A DNA stretch of 64,000 bases from Dichomitus squalens LYAD-421 SS1 (GCF_000275845.1 NW_006766901.1:260698-324697), one strand, 5' to 3'; positions 46,227 to 60,023 are shown, numbered from the stretch's first letter. Notes: generated from the sequence alone by a model not told the origin. Program-made: numbers and translations.

Positions 46227-48079
46227 CTAGTTGCTCGCCCGGTACGTCGCCTCCCGCCGCTCGTTCCGCGGCGAGTTCGGTATCGAGCCCGCGGAGACAG
46301 CGGGGGACGCCGTCGCCTGCGCGTGCGAATCGGGCGGGGGCGGGGGGCCCTGCTGCTGCTCGAGCGGCGAGCCCGAACGTTTGATGCCGTGAGGCGGCTG
46401 CGCGGGCTGCTGCAGGGGAGACTGACGGGGGGACCCACCAGACGAGCCTGCGGCGGCTTGGTTAGCCTGTGCCTCGCCAGGGCCGTTCAGCAGGGCGCCA
46501 ATCTCCGTGACGCCCCCGCTCCGATATTGCTGCTGCGCGTCGGACGAGCGCGCGGCCATCAGCGGGGAAAGCGATGGGTGCGAATAGTGGTGCGGGGGCA
46601 GCATGTCTGCAGACATCGACGGCAGGCGTCGCGAGGGCTGCTGCTGCTGCTGTTGCTGGTGGGCCATCGCCGCTGCCGCGGCGGCCTGGGCGGCGTGTGA
46701 TGGCGGCGGGGGCGTGTTACGGTGCTGCTTGAACTGGACGTTCACTACAGGGCCCCTTTTGTGTGGGAACTGCTCCGGCCGCGGGCGCGAGTGCGTGCGC
46801 TCGAACAGACCGCACTTGTTGCAGAGCTACACACGGCAGCGGGAGATTAGCGACACGCCGTGGACAGCGGAGAGACGCGGAGCTACATACCACTTTGCCG
46901 GGGGTGAGGCTCGACCGCCTCCAGGTGGAGGTGTCGGTCGTGCGGCAGTTGTAGCATTTTCGGCGGACGCGGTCGGAGAGCTTCGTTGACGCGTCGTCCG
47001 TGTGGATGATGTAGTTCGGCTGACCAGGGTATGGCTGGGCGGGCACGATAGTCGGACGGATAGACCGCGTCGACAGGTTCTGCGGCGGCGGAACACTGTA
47101 ACCGGCTTGGGAGTCTTCATACCGGGGCATCGAGCCGTTGGGCTGATATGGGTAAGGAGGAGCCTGACTCATGGGCGGAGGTTGTGCCGGATGCGAGTAG
47201 TACGGTGTCGAGGGCTGCGTAATCTATGAGATATGACGGCGTCAGTGAGTGGGAATGAGATCACATGTGCATAGGTGATAGAAACACGAACCGGGGGCGA
47301 GGGCGAGATGGAGTTGCTGTCGAGGGACGATGCCGAGAGAGCAGGGGAGTGATGAAGGGTGGCGATGGGAGGGGGGGTCGGATGCGAGTGCGGCATGAAC
47401 TGATATTGGGCTGGGCCGTCAGACCGATGGCTGTGGGAGGAACAAGTTATGGATGGGTGACGGGCGTTCTTATACGAAAATGGGGCGGTGCGAACCTTAT
47501 TGACCGGTCGAGCGACATGTCTTCGACGCGATGGGGCATGCTTTGATGATGATACGGATATGGATAGAACGAGGGTGGATAGGGTCCGTGGGAGTAGTGC
47601 TGCAAACAAAGAAGACAGGCGAGAAAGGGCAAAACAGGTGATCGGAGATGGCGTGTTAAGGAGCGTAATACGATCAATGACGGACACGGACGCACCCAGC
47701 GCTGATCGACGTGACAGGGAGCTGGAGGAGACAGCGAGTTTTCGGACTTGAACCGTTTGTGCGGGGGAGATGCGGGCGGCGTGACTTGGTCGGTCACGGA
47801 AGGTGCAGACGACGCGGATTGGGACTGTTTCTGCGAGGGGGGCGGGGGCGGGGGTTGACGCGTATCTGAGACGCGACTGGCCGGACGCGAGTGGGCTTCG
47901 CGGTGGTGATAGGCGAGGTCGGGGCGGGGATGGTGCGGTGGGTGCTGGTAGTCGTGGAGAGGCGGGAGATGGTAGGCGTTGTGTAGAGATGGCGGAGAGG
48001 GCGATCTGGGCGGAAGTCTGTCTGTGGGCGGGGGGAGAGCGGGAGGGGAGTGGCTGTTGATATGATGATGTGAGTGCAT
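46227..48079 (-). CDS. GATA-type zinc-finger transcription factor
   Basis: About six exons. The N-terminal part (MHSHHHINSHSPPALPPPTD and on) is rich in His, Pro and Ser. The DNA-binding domain is CYNCRTTDTSTWRRSS then LTPGKV, joined across an intron to LCNKCGLFERTHSRPRPEQF and PHKRG: a C-x2-C / C-x2-C GATA finger with 19 residues between the cysteine pairs by direct count, longer than the usual 17-18. After it comes a low-complexity tail with poly-Ala and a Gln run (AHQQQQQQQPSRR), ending NERREATYRASN (stop 46227-46229). It should act in the nucleus on GATA-containing promoters. The start is uncertain: an in-frame Met 15 codons upstream (48124) is an alternative. Its target genes are not known; regulation of the adjacent cluster is only a possibility. 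Confidence 0.83.
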
Positions 48080-48124
48080 ATGATTTGGGCGTATATATAC
48101 GAGCGACACGCACGGCCTGTCCAT

Positions 48125-51100
48125 GGCGGGAGGAGGAATAGAGGAAGGCTGTCCTATGTGAGTGGGAGCTGTGCGGGAAGACGATGGGAAGGTGATGAGA
48201 AGGGATCAGGGAAGGCAGAAGAGGAAGACAAGGGACGCCCACCCGTTCTCGACACCAGCACACGCATAAGTACATCAATCCCAGCTCAATTTCACGCCGC
48301 TGCACCTGCCCACCACCCCCATATGGCAGTCCAATCAGCCCCATCAATGCCCGCTATTTTCGGTCTCCGCCCTATTTTCCATCACTCCGCGCGTTCTGCC
48401 GATCCTTGCAGTCCCCCCCCCGCGCCCGCCCTCCGTCCCCCAGCAATCGTGGCGGGCCCCTCCCGAGCCCCTCGCCGTCGCCGCTCCTCCGCTGCAGGAC
48501 ACAGAGCGCGGTGCGAGGGCCCTCCAGCGTCGGAATCAGGTCGATATGCTTCCGGTCCATCCTCGGCCGAGTGCCATCAGAGCCATCACCAGTGATCTAT
48601 TTCCACGCCAGCTCAGAAGCTGTCGCCATCCTCCGGTCAGGGTCGCCGTGATAAGGTGTGACCGGGAGAAATGGGTTATCCGTACCTGACATGCATGACT
48701 GTATGTACTTACAGTATTCCGCCTGCATGGCCATTTGATCGCCCAGGCCACCTGAGCTGCCCACCAAGGAGACCCAATCTCAGATGATGGCCTTTGCCCG
48801 CAGGCCTCCCCAATCTGCCTCCGCTGCAGTGCCCATCTCTCAACGCCATCCGTGTGCTCTCGCTGTCGCCCTGAATATCACCTCTGCCCTGCCGGCCGCA
48901 GACCTCCGTTGAGTCCGCCCGATCGCGCCGTGTGCGCATCCCGCTCTCCACTGATGGGACGCGCCTGGGAAGGAAACCGCGTCCCCACCCTGCGTCCGCC
49001 TCGGAACCATCCCAGATTCAACACGTCAGCCCCAAATCTCACGTACTCCAGTCTTCTCTGCGGGCAGAAATAACAGCGTTCGCCCGGGCGACGCCATGGG
49101 CGCTGCTGCCGTTGCTGTCCACGCAGACGCCCCCCCCTCTTCCGTTCTGCCAGTTTCCAGCCTGGCCAAGTGGCTCCAGTGCACCGGCATCCTTCTGCGA
49201 CGACGGAGCTCTGGGAACCCGGTTCATGCAGGCGGAAAACGATCGAACCTAATCCCACCTTGGGGCGTCCGTGTGCGCCATCGAGCACAGGACGGCCACT
49301 CAAGCTGTGATCCCAATCAAGCGATGGGGAACACCCCTTGTCCTGTGCGTGTCTCCGTGCGTGATCGATGGCTACACGGGTCCACCCGCCGGCTCGCGCG
49401 CGCGCAGGACCACCGTCCGTGTGCAGACGCAGACGCGCGGAAGCAAAAGCCACTTTCCACTCGTCCAGCACTCGTCCTCTGCGTTCCTGGACGATGCCGC
49501 GCTCGGCAGAGACGGCTCTGGGTGCAGACGATGATGTCGCGTCCTTCCCACGTCTGTCGCAGCCTGCGCGGTGGCGATGGATCATGGAACGCACTCACGC
49601 TGCACCGCCATCAGCGATACAAGGTTTGCGAGCTTGGACACACTCAGGCGCCCGCCATCCGACCTGTCCACCGTCAATTTTGACGAAACGAAGCGAGCCC
49701 TCCGGACCACCCACCTGTCAATTCTCCTCGGTCCACGACCGGCAGCCAGTGAGTCATACCGCCCTAATTTTATTGGAGACTGCAGTACTCTATTCAGCGA
49801 CGCTTCGCATTTTATTTGATGTGACATCTTTCAGAACCTTCTCGGGCGCGCCTCCCTCTCAGACGTAGGCACCCGTAGTCTCCGTCTAGAGGCAGGCTGA
49901 TGCGGTATTCCAAGCTACGCTGCGCTCTTACGTTTCGTCCAAGGCACCACCCACCCCCACCCGTTTTCATGACATGACGGGTTTTAGCTCGAAGCCCCAC
50001 GCGGAGACCTCCGTCGTTCTCCAACGCGTCCGCATCCGCTGCAACTGCAAGGGCGTGTGTGGGCGCGCAAGGATATTCAAATCTGACGGAAAACTTTACG
50101 AATGAGAAGCCACCCCCCACGGCAGGAATGGAGAGGCGCACGCGTTCCGTTCCAGGCCTGACTGATGCATCCTGCGCCGTGCAGCCCTCCGGTCGACCCC
50201 ATCAAATGCAAATGTCATATAATTCACATCGCTCCTGCCGCATTGGGGCGTCCCACGGATGGATGAAGCAGGCTCAGGCGGGCGCGCACACGGAGGCTGC
50301 GTGCTCCGAGGCAAGTCGGCGAGCACGGACGTGCTGTATGATATGATGTGTTCGACGCTGCTGTGCGGCGCGTCGTCAGGGTCCCCGAGCCATTTACGGA
50401 CCATCACATCATGTTGCGGCGGTGGGAGCGCGAGCGAGGGGCCAATGCTCGCGCACCTTCGGTCCTTCGCTGTCGTGCGCGTGTCTGGGACGGGCAGGCC
50501 GGACAGATGCGGCGCGGTGCCCCATCGTCCATCGTCCGCCGGGCCTTCTTGCGTCGCAGACGTCGTCACGCCCGCGAGCATCATTCGTCTGGCGAAAACG
50601 AGATGCCCAGGACTGTGGATCTTTGCGAATGCGCGCGACACGGACTTCGAGAAGGGGAGTTCACAGGTATGCGTGTGCGGCGTCGCGTCGCAGCCCTCTC
50701 CGTCCATTCGTCCGCGGTGCGGATGGTGAGAGGGAGCAGCGCAACGGCTGCTAGGGACAGGGCGCGAACTTTGTCCGCGCCTCATCTGTTCGTCGTGCAC
50801 TCGGCGGTGGTGCGCATCCCTCCGTTCGCTCTCTCCATCCATCCATCTTCCTATGCATCGAATCCGCTTCTTGACGAACGACTCGGCTGCTCAGCTGTCG
50901 CGATGGCTGCCGCGGTCGCCGACTGACCATCGACCATCGTCCAGCACCTGGTGTCGTCCCTGCACCGCGCATCCCATCAGCGAAGCCCGATGGCGAACCG
51001 TGCCCATGCTAGGCCTCGCAGCAATCCCCGCGGGCCGCTGTTGCGCGCGAAGCAGGGCCGACGATGGTTCTATTTCTGATTCGAATCCTAGCTCTTAATT

Positions 51101-54100
51101 ACATTCCTGGGGGGCCGCCCACAACGCAAACAACGACCTGCGCGACCGCCATCGCGGGCCATCCCAGTTCGTCCATGTCGGACGGCGGAACTGGTGGGCT
51201 AATCTGCCGCTGTGGGGGCGCAGGGCCGTGAGCGCGGTGATCGTCATCTCTGCATCTCATCTTGTGCGCTGCTTCGCGATGTTCTCTTCATTTGCCCTGC
51301 CTGAATGAATGAACGGATTCCCTGTCGGTGGAGGGGGCAGGCTATCGCTGCTCGCACGCCGGCGTTGCCGAAAGAGGCCCACGCTTACGCTTTTGGAGAC
51401 GCAGACTGCTATATGCGTCTGCGTGGGTGGCAGGGAGCTGGGAGTGGGAACAGCGCCTGGGTGCCGCAGGCTGATAGGTGCGTGCGTGCGTGATTGCGTT
51501 CGATCCAGCTCCGGCTCGGATCGCGCACGTCCCACGCCGGGCCCCTCCTGACATACGCGGCCTAGTCCGCTATTGGTTCGTCGCCTCCGAGTCCCGCCCC
51601 CTGCACGGCCCTCCGTCCCGGCGTGGCACAGCGAGTCTCGCAGCCGGCGCCACCTCTCGGGTGGTTTGCGCCCGCCCGACGTCGAGGCTTGGGACCGTGG
51701 CCGTCTGCGAGCTCGCCGTGCTGGGACTCGGTGGGAGGCCTGTGACGCCGCGTGCGACTGTGCTGACGTTCTTCGCTCTGGCGGTCTCTGATGCCGACTG
51801 GCATGTCCTCGCCTCCCTGGGCCCGACCGGCAGCGATGACTAGCCACGGAGCAGTCGCGGGCGGCATCCGAAGAGACTCGCAATCTGGTCAACTGTTCAC
51901 GATGGCGTATTGTCAGGACGATGAGATGTGGGTCGAGATTCCGATGCACTCGCCCACGTTGGCAACACCCTCGAGCGAGATGCTAGGGACGAAAAAGGCA
52001 CTTTGGCAGGCACACGCACGCATTGACCGTCACCGCCGTGACTGCCGCCGAGATAGGCTGCGTGCCAGGATCGATGCGGATGCGGTCGTGGTTCAATTAT
52101 CAATGTTCGACGCTGGTCACCGCCGCTGTTCGTCAAACGCGTTGATTGTGTGACGTGCGGTGTCGCTCCACCATTCCCGCCTGGTATTTTGCACATGGGT
52201 CCGGAGCTGAGGTGGCGGAGAACTCTTGGTCGACACGGCGGCCTGAGGCGCGTTGCCGTCGACATGCGCTCTGGGCGTCGTTGGCCATCATGTAATGTGC
52301 TCATGAAATTGGTTTTCATTTGCGTTCGCGGTCAGCTGCGGACTCCCTCATCCCAGCCATCGGTCCTAGTCTCCCGAAGGAAAGAACGTTCACGGTCTCC
52401 AGGGCACCCCCAGACGAAAACCCCAAGCCTGCCTTTAGGTCAGGGTCTCCTAAATTTGACCCATGACGAGCCGCACGCTCCGACCCTTTCGTCTTCTGCC
52501 GCCTTCGTCGTCGTCGTCTATCCGTCGACGATTGTACGTTGCTTCCCCCAGCCGGCGCAGCGAGGCTGCAAGCGTCCGCCCAATCAACGTTACAGCCACC
52601 CCATTATCACTATCATCGCTCGCGATTATGGCGATCGCGGCCAATTCGAAATATCCCAGAATGGCAGGCAGAGTCGCCCGCGCGGGCCTCGTCTGGAGGA
52701 CGGAGTGCTCGAAGGCGTCGTTCTCGTACCATTCGCGTGTGCTGGGCGTGCCAAGCTGAAACGGGCGGGCGTGGCCGCGTCGGGCAGCAGGAAGGCGCGT
52801 CAGCGTTCTGGCGGGGAGGTGGACTGCTTGGTTGGGAGTGTCCAGGGAGCGGGACCGGCGATTGGGCAGGGCGACTAACAGGTGTGTAGGCGAACCATCC
52901 CGCTTCGGGACGGGGCCTCGGACGGACCATTGCGAGAATTCGTCTGATAGAGGCGGGCAGCACGGCAGGCACGGCAAGTGCAGGATTCTCGCGCGCCACA
53001 CCGGCAGGCGGGAGACCCCGCGGGGGACGCCGTCAGACATTCCTGTGGTTCCGTGGTACTCACACAGAGTTTGTACGGTCCAGAGAGTGGACACATGGGC
53101 CGCGGAGAAACCTGGCGCCATATGGGATTGTTCCAAGGTGTTCAAACCTTCGCGCTGCGACCGGGACTCACTTACCGCATCGCCTCGGTCTCTGTACATC
53201 GAAGACGCTATGCACGTCCTTTTGTACGTACCTGTGTCTCTCGCCGTTCTACGTGTGGCTTCGTCCCCTCGGTGATTACCATCTAGGAGAAGCCTTCACC
53301 GACCGTCTCGCTATCTCGGTACATACATCCTGCCCATTACAGATTGAACTGCCCTTGTGTTATTTAACCCCACCGGCCTCTGGTCCCTCGTTCGCCGCCC
53401 CTACCCGCTGCGTTATCGCGTGCACGGCGGAGGGTTGGAGACGGTGCAAGGTTCCCCAATTCCTGCAAATTTCCTGGTCACGGTGGCGCAATACGCGAGA
53501 AGGCGAACAGGGCGCCCGGACCCTAAGCCTGCGAGCACGAACCCCAGGCTCTCGCCGTCCGACACCGCCGCTCGCCCCTCTCCCTCCCCCGTGGCGTCGA
53601 GGCGAGATCAGAATGCCCGTGCTGGTTTGTTTCGACCGCCACGCGATGCGAAATCATCGTTCCACGACTCAGTTGCTCCTCCCTCGGTTTCATTGTTATT
53701 CTGAACGCACGTTCTTCGCGTCTCTGGTACGAGTCGATCCCTGCGACCTCATTTATCATGCGAGGAATACTAGCGACCGATGTGTCTATGCCGCAATGGG
53801 CTCGCTGCGGCCTCTGGCCGCATATGACTCCGCGGTCTGCACCCCCTATCTCGCCCGGACCCCTTGAACCTTCCGTCGGTGAGGCAACGTCGTCTCATCC
53901 CGTACGTCACGCGTCTCCTGTCGAGCTCGCAGTAGTCACTCGCTGCTCCCAGCATGCAGCCGTCGCCCAGCGTAGGCAGCTTTGACACATACGAGGGCAC
54001 GAGGTACACCGCGACGTTCTAGACGATCCCAGGTGAGTATCGCCTACTGAATGAGGGGTGCAGACGGCCAGCTAAAAGGTGTTATCGGCCGCACTTTGTA

Positions 54101-56829
54101 ACTCAGCGGCTCGCTCCCGGTCTGTTTCGAGGACTCGCCCTAAAAGGCACGTTCGTTATCTGACCACTGTTGCCCTCCGACGATGTCTGAAAGAGGTCAG
54201 CTCCAGACCGTCGCGACGGCGTCACGGCAGATCGTGTTGCGAGCTTGAGCGGCAGACGGGCCCTATGACCAGCTAGGACGCCTGCCGCATCTACGATGAA
54301 GTACGCCGCCCATGCAGTGTACATGTTTCTCCGTTGCCGGCCTCGCCTTCGCACTGCTGCTTCAGGACTACCGTCCTACCATCCACGGGAAACCGCGAGT
54401 CATGTCAAGTGCGCTGAGATATCCTCAGGCCTTCTTCACCCTCAAGCAGCGCAGGAATTTTCATCTGTCATCGCTGCGACCTCCCGCCGACCCCACGAAG
54501 CGACCGGGGCACAGATGAAAGGCCGGGTGCGTATAGCATCCGCGTCAATTGCCACACCGGTGAGCACAAGCGTCCCGCTCGAATGTCTATCACCCCAAAA
54601 CACACAGCCTACACTGAGGGCGCCATGATATGTTTGCCGTGCTAGCAGCTTCCATTCGACCCATCACGAGGACGCATCAAGCAGCGCGCCCGCCGTCTTC
54701 TGGAACGTCTTCGCCGGCGCTAGGCCACCTTCGGCGACTCCCGCAGCCGGCGTTGGGCACGGCGGCGACGGATTAACGAATATAAGAACGAACGAGGAAA
54801 CGCGATACGAACACGCCACGAATGAGTTACATAGCCAAGTGAGTGCTCACCTCCAATTCCTCCTGCACCTTGCTGCCACCTTCCCGCCCCGGGGATGCTC
54901 TCGGTCCGCGCAGCGCTTCGCGCTAACCACGCGTTTCTCATGCTGACGCATCAGCAAAGCCACGGTGACCCCCCTCTTTTCCCTGTTGCCGCACGTCCGT
55001 CGGAGAGAAGCACTTCGTAGGCGCCACGGTGAGACTCAGGGTGAGTTTGCCAATATGGGGGCCACGCGCCGCACTAGTCGGGCGTCCTCCCCGCTCTTCT
55101 GTCTTCTATCCTGGCACGTTGCACGGCATCCGTGAGTGGGAGAGGGCCCTATCAGTGTTTGGATTAGTGATGCGGAGCCGGAGATAAAAAATGCAACAGG
55201 GATTTGGTGATGGACGAGGGCACGCGTGCGGGTGACGTATTTTGCCAACGCGGCCGTTAGTGTTGGGCAAAGCTTCTTGTGTGTCTCAGGGCTGCGCTGA
55301 TGCATATGGGCCTGATGCATATGGGGAGAAATGAAAGCGAAGCTCTGTCAATGTCACGGTACCTGGATACGAAAGGTTGAGTATGAACCTTAGTATCGTG
55401 CCTAGCTCTCCATTACGGCCGCGCACTACGGATTGGTAGGTGTTTCCCCCGTGCGCTCGGAGGGTCCCACGCTGCCGAAATACTTGCGCACGACCGAGAC
55501 CTGGTGAGGCGTCGTTGAGTCTAGGAACGACATGGCTCTTGTGTTCGCTGTGACCGCTGTGTATTGCTTCAGTGTGCAATCCCCAGAGTGACAAGGACCT
55601 GAGTACATGTCTTGGCATGCATGGAACTGCTGAGCTGACTCCGCTTCTACCCAAGTTTGCTTCCGAATGGCGGATGCAGATATGATACTGATGCAAGGTT
55701 CAAGAGGCACCCGTCAGAACGGTCAAATAAGGCTTCACGACCCTAAGGGCGGTCCTGACATTGAATGGGGCCGGCGCTGCTATGGACTAGCGGTGCGCTA
55801 TCAAAGATCAGGTATTCCGCCGAAGAAGTCGGATAGGTAGCGGACAGGTGGCGCCCAGATATGACTCTGGCTGGTGCTGATCGCAAAGACGGAGTGAATG
55901 ACCGCTGTCCTTGGAACAGTGGTACGGTGTCGAAATGACGGTAGCAAAAGCTTGGACGTGCGTCACGGTTCTTGCTTCTTCATATTTGGGGGCACTGCCG
56001 TGATTTCGAAACGCCATCAAGCCAGACGTCAGCTGTGGTTGCAGGTGGCACCCCAGTCCTGATTTGCCGTCATCCGAGAGTCTGCGAGTATTCTGCGATT
56101 AGTCACACTATGCATTGACGTACGGAAGACAGGGTGCGGACCTTGAGAAAGCATCACTGCTGCTCTAGGAAACGGGTCCATTGCGCTCCGATCCGCCACG
56201 GATGAGCGTGAGTGCCTGAAATCGCGCCTGAGAACAACGAGCGCGGCATTTGCACTAGCGGACGCCTCCCCGTAGCCGATTCCCGCTGCAGCAGCCATGA
56301 CGCATCACCGCATCGATCCCGGCGCCAGCATACATGTCGTTGGCGCGTGTCATAATCTAGCAAGCCACCCATGTATTGGCGTGGACCGTGGCTGCGGAGG
56401 ATTGAGCATCATCTGCTTATAAATCGCTCAGAGCATCCACGTACACCCTACCCAGTCCTCGCGTGCAGTTCACGATGTAGCCGAGATATCGGCACAGGCG
56501 TGTTACTTCATCGTTGCCACGGGTCAATACTCGGATTGCTGATATGTCGCGTGTTGTCTTGTGACCATTTGGCGTATTCCGGATATGTCAAACAGAGGCG
56601 GGGTGATTGTGGATATTTGTGAGCTGATGGTGGAGTGCGAGTGTCGAGTTGTGGGCGGCGCGGAACAATCTGGCGGCGATCTCGATCAGGCATCACCCGA
56701 AATCTCCCCCGCCACGCGCCCGGCCTCCCGCAGCGTGCTCGCTTGTCCCCCACGCCCTCGACCACGTCCTGGACACAACTCCTCGTTGATCGCATAGTGC
56801 TGTCTTGTGCGCCCCGAACAGCCCACACG
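48125..56829. other. 8.7-kb GC-rich region without recognisable genes
   Basis: Long open frames occur on both strands and overlap each other (for example 48878-49594 minus, 51257-51949 minus, 52150-52878 plus, 52450-53199 minus). They are Arg/Ser/Pro/Ala-rich, carry no motif and cannot all be real; they are what GC-rich DNA gives by chance. A terminal-exon-like phrase, SVGSFDTYEGTRYTATF then stop, occurs near 53970-54020 (+) and may be the end of a gene that I could not reconstruct. The first kilobase is presumably the promoter and 5' UTR of the GATA gene, which are often long for such regulators. Confidence 0.4.
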
Positions 56830-57742
56830 ATGCACAAGACCGCGTGGACACAGAAGGGGTCTTCCCTGCCGTCAGAAAGGATCCCGTCCAAGAAGCAAGC
56901 TCCCCAACCGACGAAAGCGAAGGGCAAGCAGAAGGACGCTGGTCCGCCGAAAAGCAAGGAGGTCGTGAAGCTGGAGAAGCTACGAGACGATCTCCGCAAT
57001 GCGACTGGGAAGGAAAGAGACCCAAAGCGTGGATGCTTCTGCCAAGGTCCGTCCGCATGTCGTACGCTGCACCGTCGTTAACTGCGTTCCTCACTCTACT
57101 TGCTCGCTATCGCATATCCCTCCATCAATCGGTTTCCGATCCGTCCGATTTATACCTGGAATCTACTCCATGGCGTTCGCGATCTCAGCCAGGTTGCATC
57201 CGCTCTCTTCGTACACACCCATCTGCCGCACGTGCGGTCTGATTCTATGCGAACTCAACTTACCCAACTTTGCATGCCCACACTGTGGCGAATCGACCCT
57301 TTTACCGGCGGCACGCAACGCACTTATTGCCACGTTGGATGCACAAATCAGTGAGGCCATCGCGAAAGAGGAAGAGGGCCGCGCCCGCGCCATCCAAGAA
57401 GCACGCGCAGCCGAGGGCGCGTTCCCTACCCTCTCCGCCGCTTCCCGGGCGAGCACGCCCGGCTCCGGGTCTGACTCGCAAGCTTCCCACCCGGTCAACC
57501 AGACCCACAAGGTGTTGTCACTCAACTCGAAGACGAGGAAGATCAAGGTCGAGTCATACACGCCGCCCGCCATCTCTCGCGCCGCGTCGGCGGAGAGAGT
57601 CAAACAGGCAGAGCCTGAGCACAAGCGCGTCCCTGCACCACCGGCGGAGGTCGTTATATCGCGAACACAACCGGATCCTCAGCGGCCATGGACGAACACG
57701 CGGGGGCTGAACGTGACGTACGTTCCGCCTTCGAGGATATGA
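56830..57742 (+). CDS. TRIP4/ASC-1-type zinc-finger (C2HC5) protein
   Basis: Two exons (56830-57046, 57189-57742) give 256 residues in phase. A Lys/Pro-rich start (MHKTAWTQKGSSLPSERIPS) with a short charged helix is followed by the zinc site GCFCQARLHPLSSYTPICRT then CGLILCELNLPNFACPHCG, the C2HC5 finger that defines activating signal cointegrator 1 (TRIP4). The last third is a Glu/Ala/Arg helix (EAIAKEEEGRARAIQEARAA) and a disordered tail. In animals TRIP4 is part of the ASC-1 complex, which acts in transcription and in splitting collided ribosomes (RQT complex; the yeast counterpart is Rqt4). The animal protein carries a C-terminal ASCH domain; this one is too short to have it, like yeast Rqt4. 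Role in ribosome quality control is inferred from the family. Confidence 0.82.
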
Positions 57743-60023
57743 CGTGTGTAATATGTTTAGGTGAATAATACCGCGGCTATCATCTTACGGTCCATACCGC
57801 ACGGTTGTCGTTGCAGCAATATTGTCTTTATTCCGTCATACGCTGGTTGTACGACAGACATTGCGTTTGACTGAGTGATGTCACCTCACAGCCTTCAGGG
57901 TATCTACAGGGTGGCTGCCGTACGTCTGCAGGAAGTGATTGAACGCTGTCTTTCGCAGGCCAGATCGGTCGCTGGGGCTAGTAGAATCATCTCGTCTTAC
58001 TCACTTCACATATGACAAGAGATTGACGGATAAGGACATGGATCACAAAGCATTGCCCTGCTATGCTAGCGTAACATAATGGTCGTGTCTATGGCGCACT
58101 AGCAGCCCGGACGGTTCCTGTTCGGACCTTCCAGCGGGCTAGTATGCGGCGTGAAGGCACCGCGTCTCTAGCAGTCGCTATCTTAACGATTCTGACATGA
58201 TTCTTTTGCTAGTTGGGGACCGCAACGCATTGCCTTGCTCTGTGACATTGCTACACCCCCTCCGTCGCCGGCACATCGGATCCATCCGGCGAACCTTCCC
58301 TCGCTGAAAACCGCCTTCGTTCCCCGCTCTAGTACAGCGTTTCTCACAACGCTCGACACGCCGGCAGCTAGATCACTCCCGCAACTCTTCGATCATGTAC
58401 CTGTACGTCTATCTACCTGTATCAGTCTTGAGACGTTCTTCGTCGGGCTGAGCGGGAACACTCCCGTCTGTGTCTGCTCCTCTGACCTCGCTTCTCCATC
58501 AGCAAAACACCCCCTTGGTGCCGCAACATCGACCGGCTGTTGTCCCACTGACACGTAACGTAGCCCAAGAACTCCCCAGAATTCCACCAGTCTGCTGCGG
58601 GCGCTCTCGCCGAAACCTACGGCCGGCCGAGCACTCGGGAAAACAAGCCGGCATTAACTTAGCCCCTGGCTTCGGGATGCACAGGCGGAGAAGATACGAG
58701 TGCCCACCAGGACTGTTGGCATCTGAGCATCGTTGTTACGTCTCCCGCGAGTGCACAGGTGTTGTGATACTCTGCTCAGGTTGGTATTGATTCTTGACAG
58801 ATCAGGAGCGGGGTGAGGATAGCATCCGTGACGTTGATACAAGTGGACTTCTGACGAATAAGATGAGAGGGGTGAAGATGGGGATAGCGCGACTGATGAT
58901 ACGGGAAGTGCATGACACGACAGAAAGGTAAATCCAAGATAGACAAATGGACAGACGAACAGACATTTACGATGGGCTATCGGTAACAACAACAAATCAA
59001 GGAGCACATACCGTCCGTGTCCTAGTCAGTATACATAGCCATAACCTTGGCTGAGACACACAACACACTCTACGGAAACCCGTAGAGCCTTACAACACCG
59101 ACAACGGAAACGTTCTCCCAAGCCATCAAGCATAATCCGCCGACCTACGCGGCAGAAGCGTCCAAGTCCGACGACCCCACCAAACCCAGTTTCATCGCGC
59201 CTTCCCCTTCAGGTGATGGGCTACCCTCGCCTCCGGAAGCTAAACCTTGGCGGAGGTGCAGAACAGGGGCGTACCATCACCCCAAGCCTCCCCAGCCAAC
59301 AACAGCGACGTATGACTGCATCAGCGGACACAGCTCAAGAAGCCGGAGCGGGTGCATCCTACTACCCACCGAGAACCTTGCTGCATTCGCCCGTCCTTCC
59401 TCCGTCACCCCATCGCTCTGATCGCTCTACAAGCTGTGCGTGCAGCATGTGAAGCAGCTTCTAGTATTTGTGTCGGCTAGAGAGCGTATTCGCCTGCGCC
59501 TGCGCTATCGCATTCCCGTCTTCTTGCATTCCATGCTCCGCGCGAACGTGACCATCAAGCTCGGGCGAAGAGCAAAAGGCGAAGCGTTCCCCTGCGCGTG
59601 TGACCATGTCAATATCAGTTCCATCAACTGTCATCCGCTTGCATCCGCGCCACCCGGCGAACCGGCGACACCGAACAACAACACGCACCGTGTTTGGACA
59701 GGCACCGCCTGCGGAGTGCCCCGAGGAACGTACGGCAGACGCCAGCACCGATGAACAAAGTTGAATGAAAAGTAAGATGGCTTGGATTCGACCTCGGGAT
59801 CTGATGACTCCATTAACGGGGCCGTTAATAGACAGCTGATGCAGGGTCGCGCCGGAAGGGTCACGATGGGCGGACAAGAACATAGACGCGGGCATGTTCT
59901 CTCCAGCGCCCCAGCAGGAGTTCAACGGAATTGGGAGGTTCACAATCAGCATGCGCCACCACCGACATCACCGCGCACGCCGCTCGCGTCTCCCTCGCCC
60001 TCCACAGTTTCTCTATGGGCTTC
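57743..60023. other. Intergenic, no supported gene
   Basis: The 3' flanks of the TRIP4-type gene and the coiled-coil gene, plus about 1.5 kb of unassigned sequence. Frames at 58235-58558, 59213-59452 (+) and 59461-59952 (-) show no motif. A short hairpin (CTACGGAAACCCGTAG) is at 59071-59086. Confidence 0.4.

Noticed and set aside
48878..49594. 238-codon minus-strand frame
   Set aside because: Arg/Gly-rich in GC-rich DNA, overlaps other long frames on the opposite strand, no motif or plausible splice neighbours.
52150..53199. Two opposing frames of about 240-250 codons
   Set aside because: They overlap on opposite strands with similar length and low-complexity composition, so at most one could be real and neither shows a domain.
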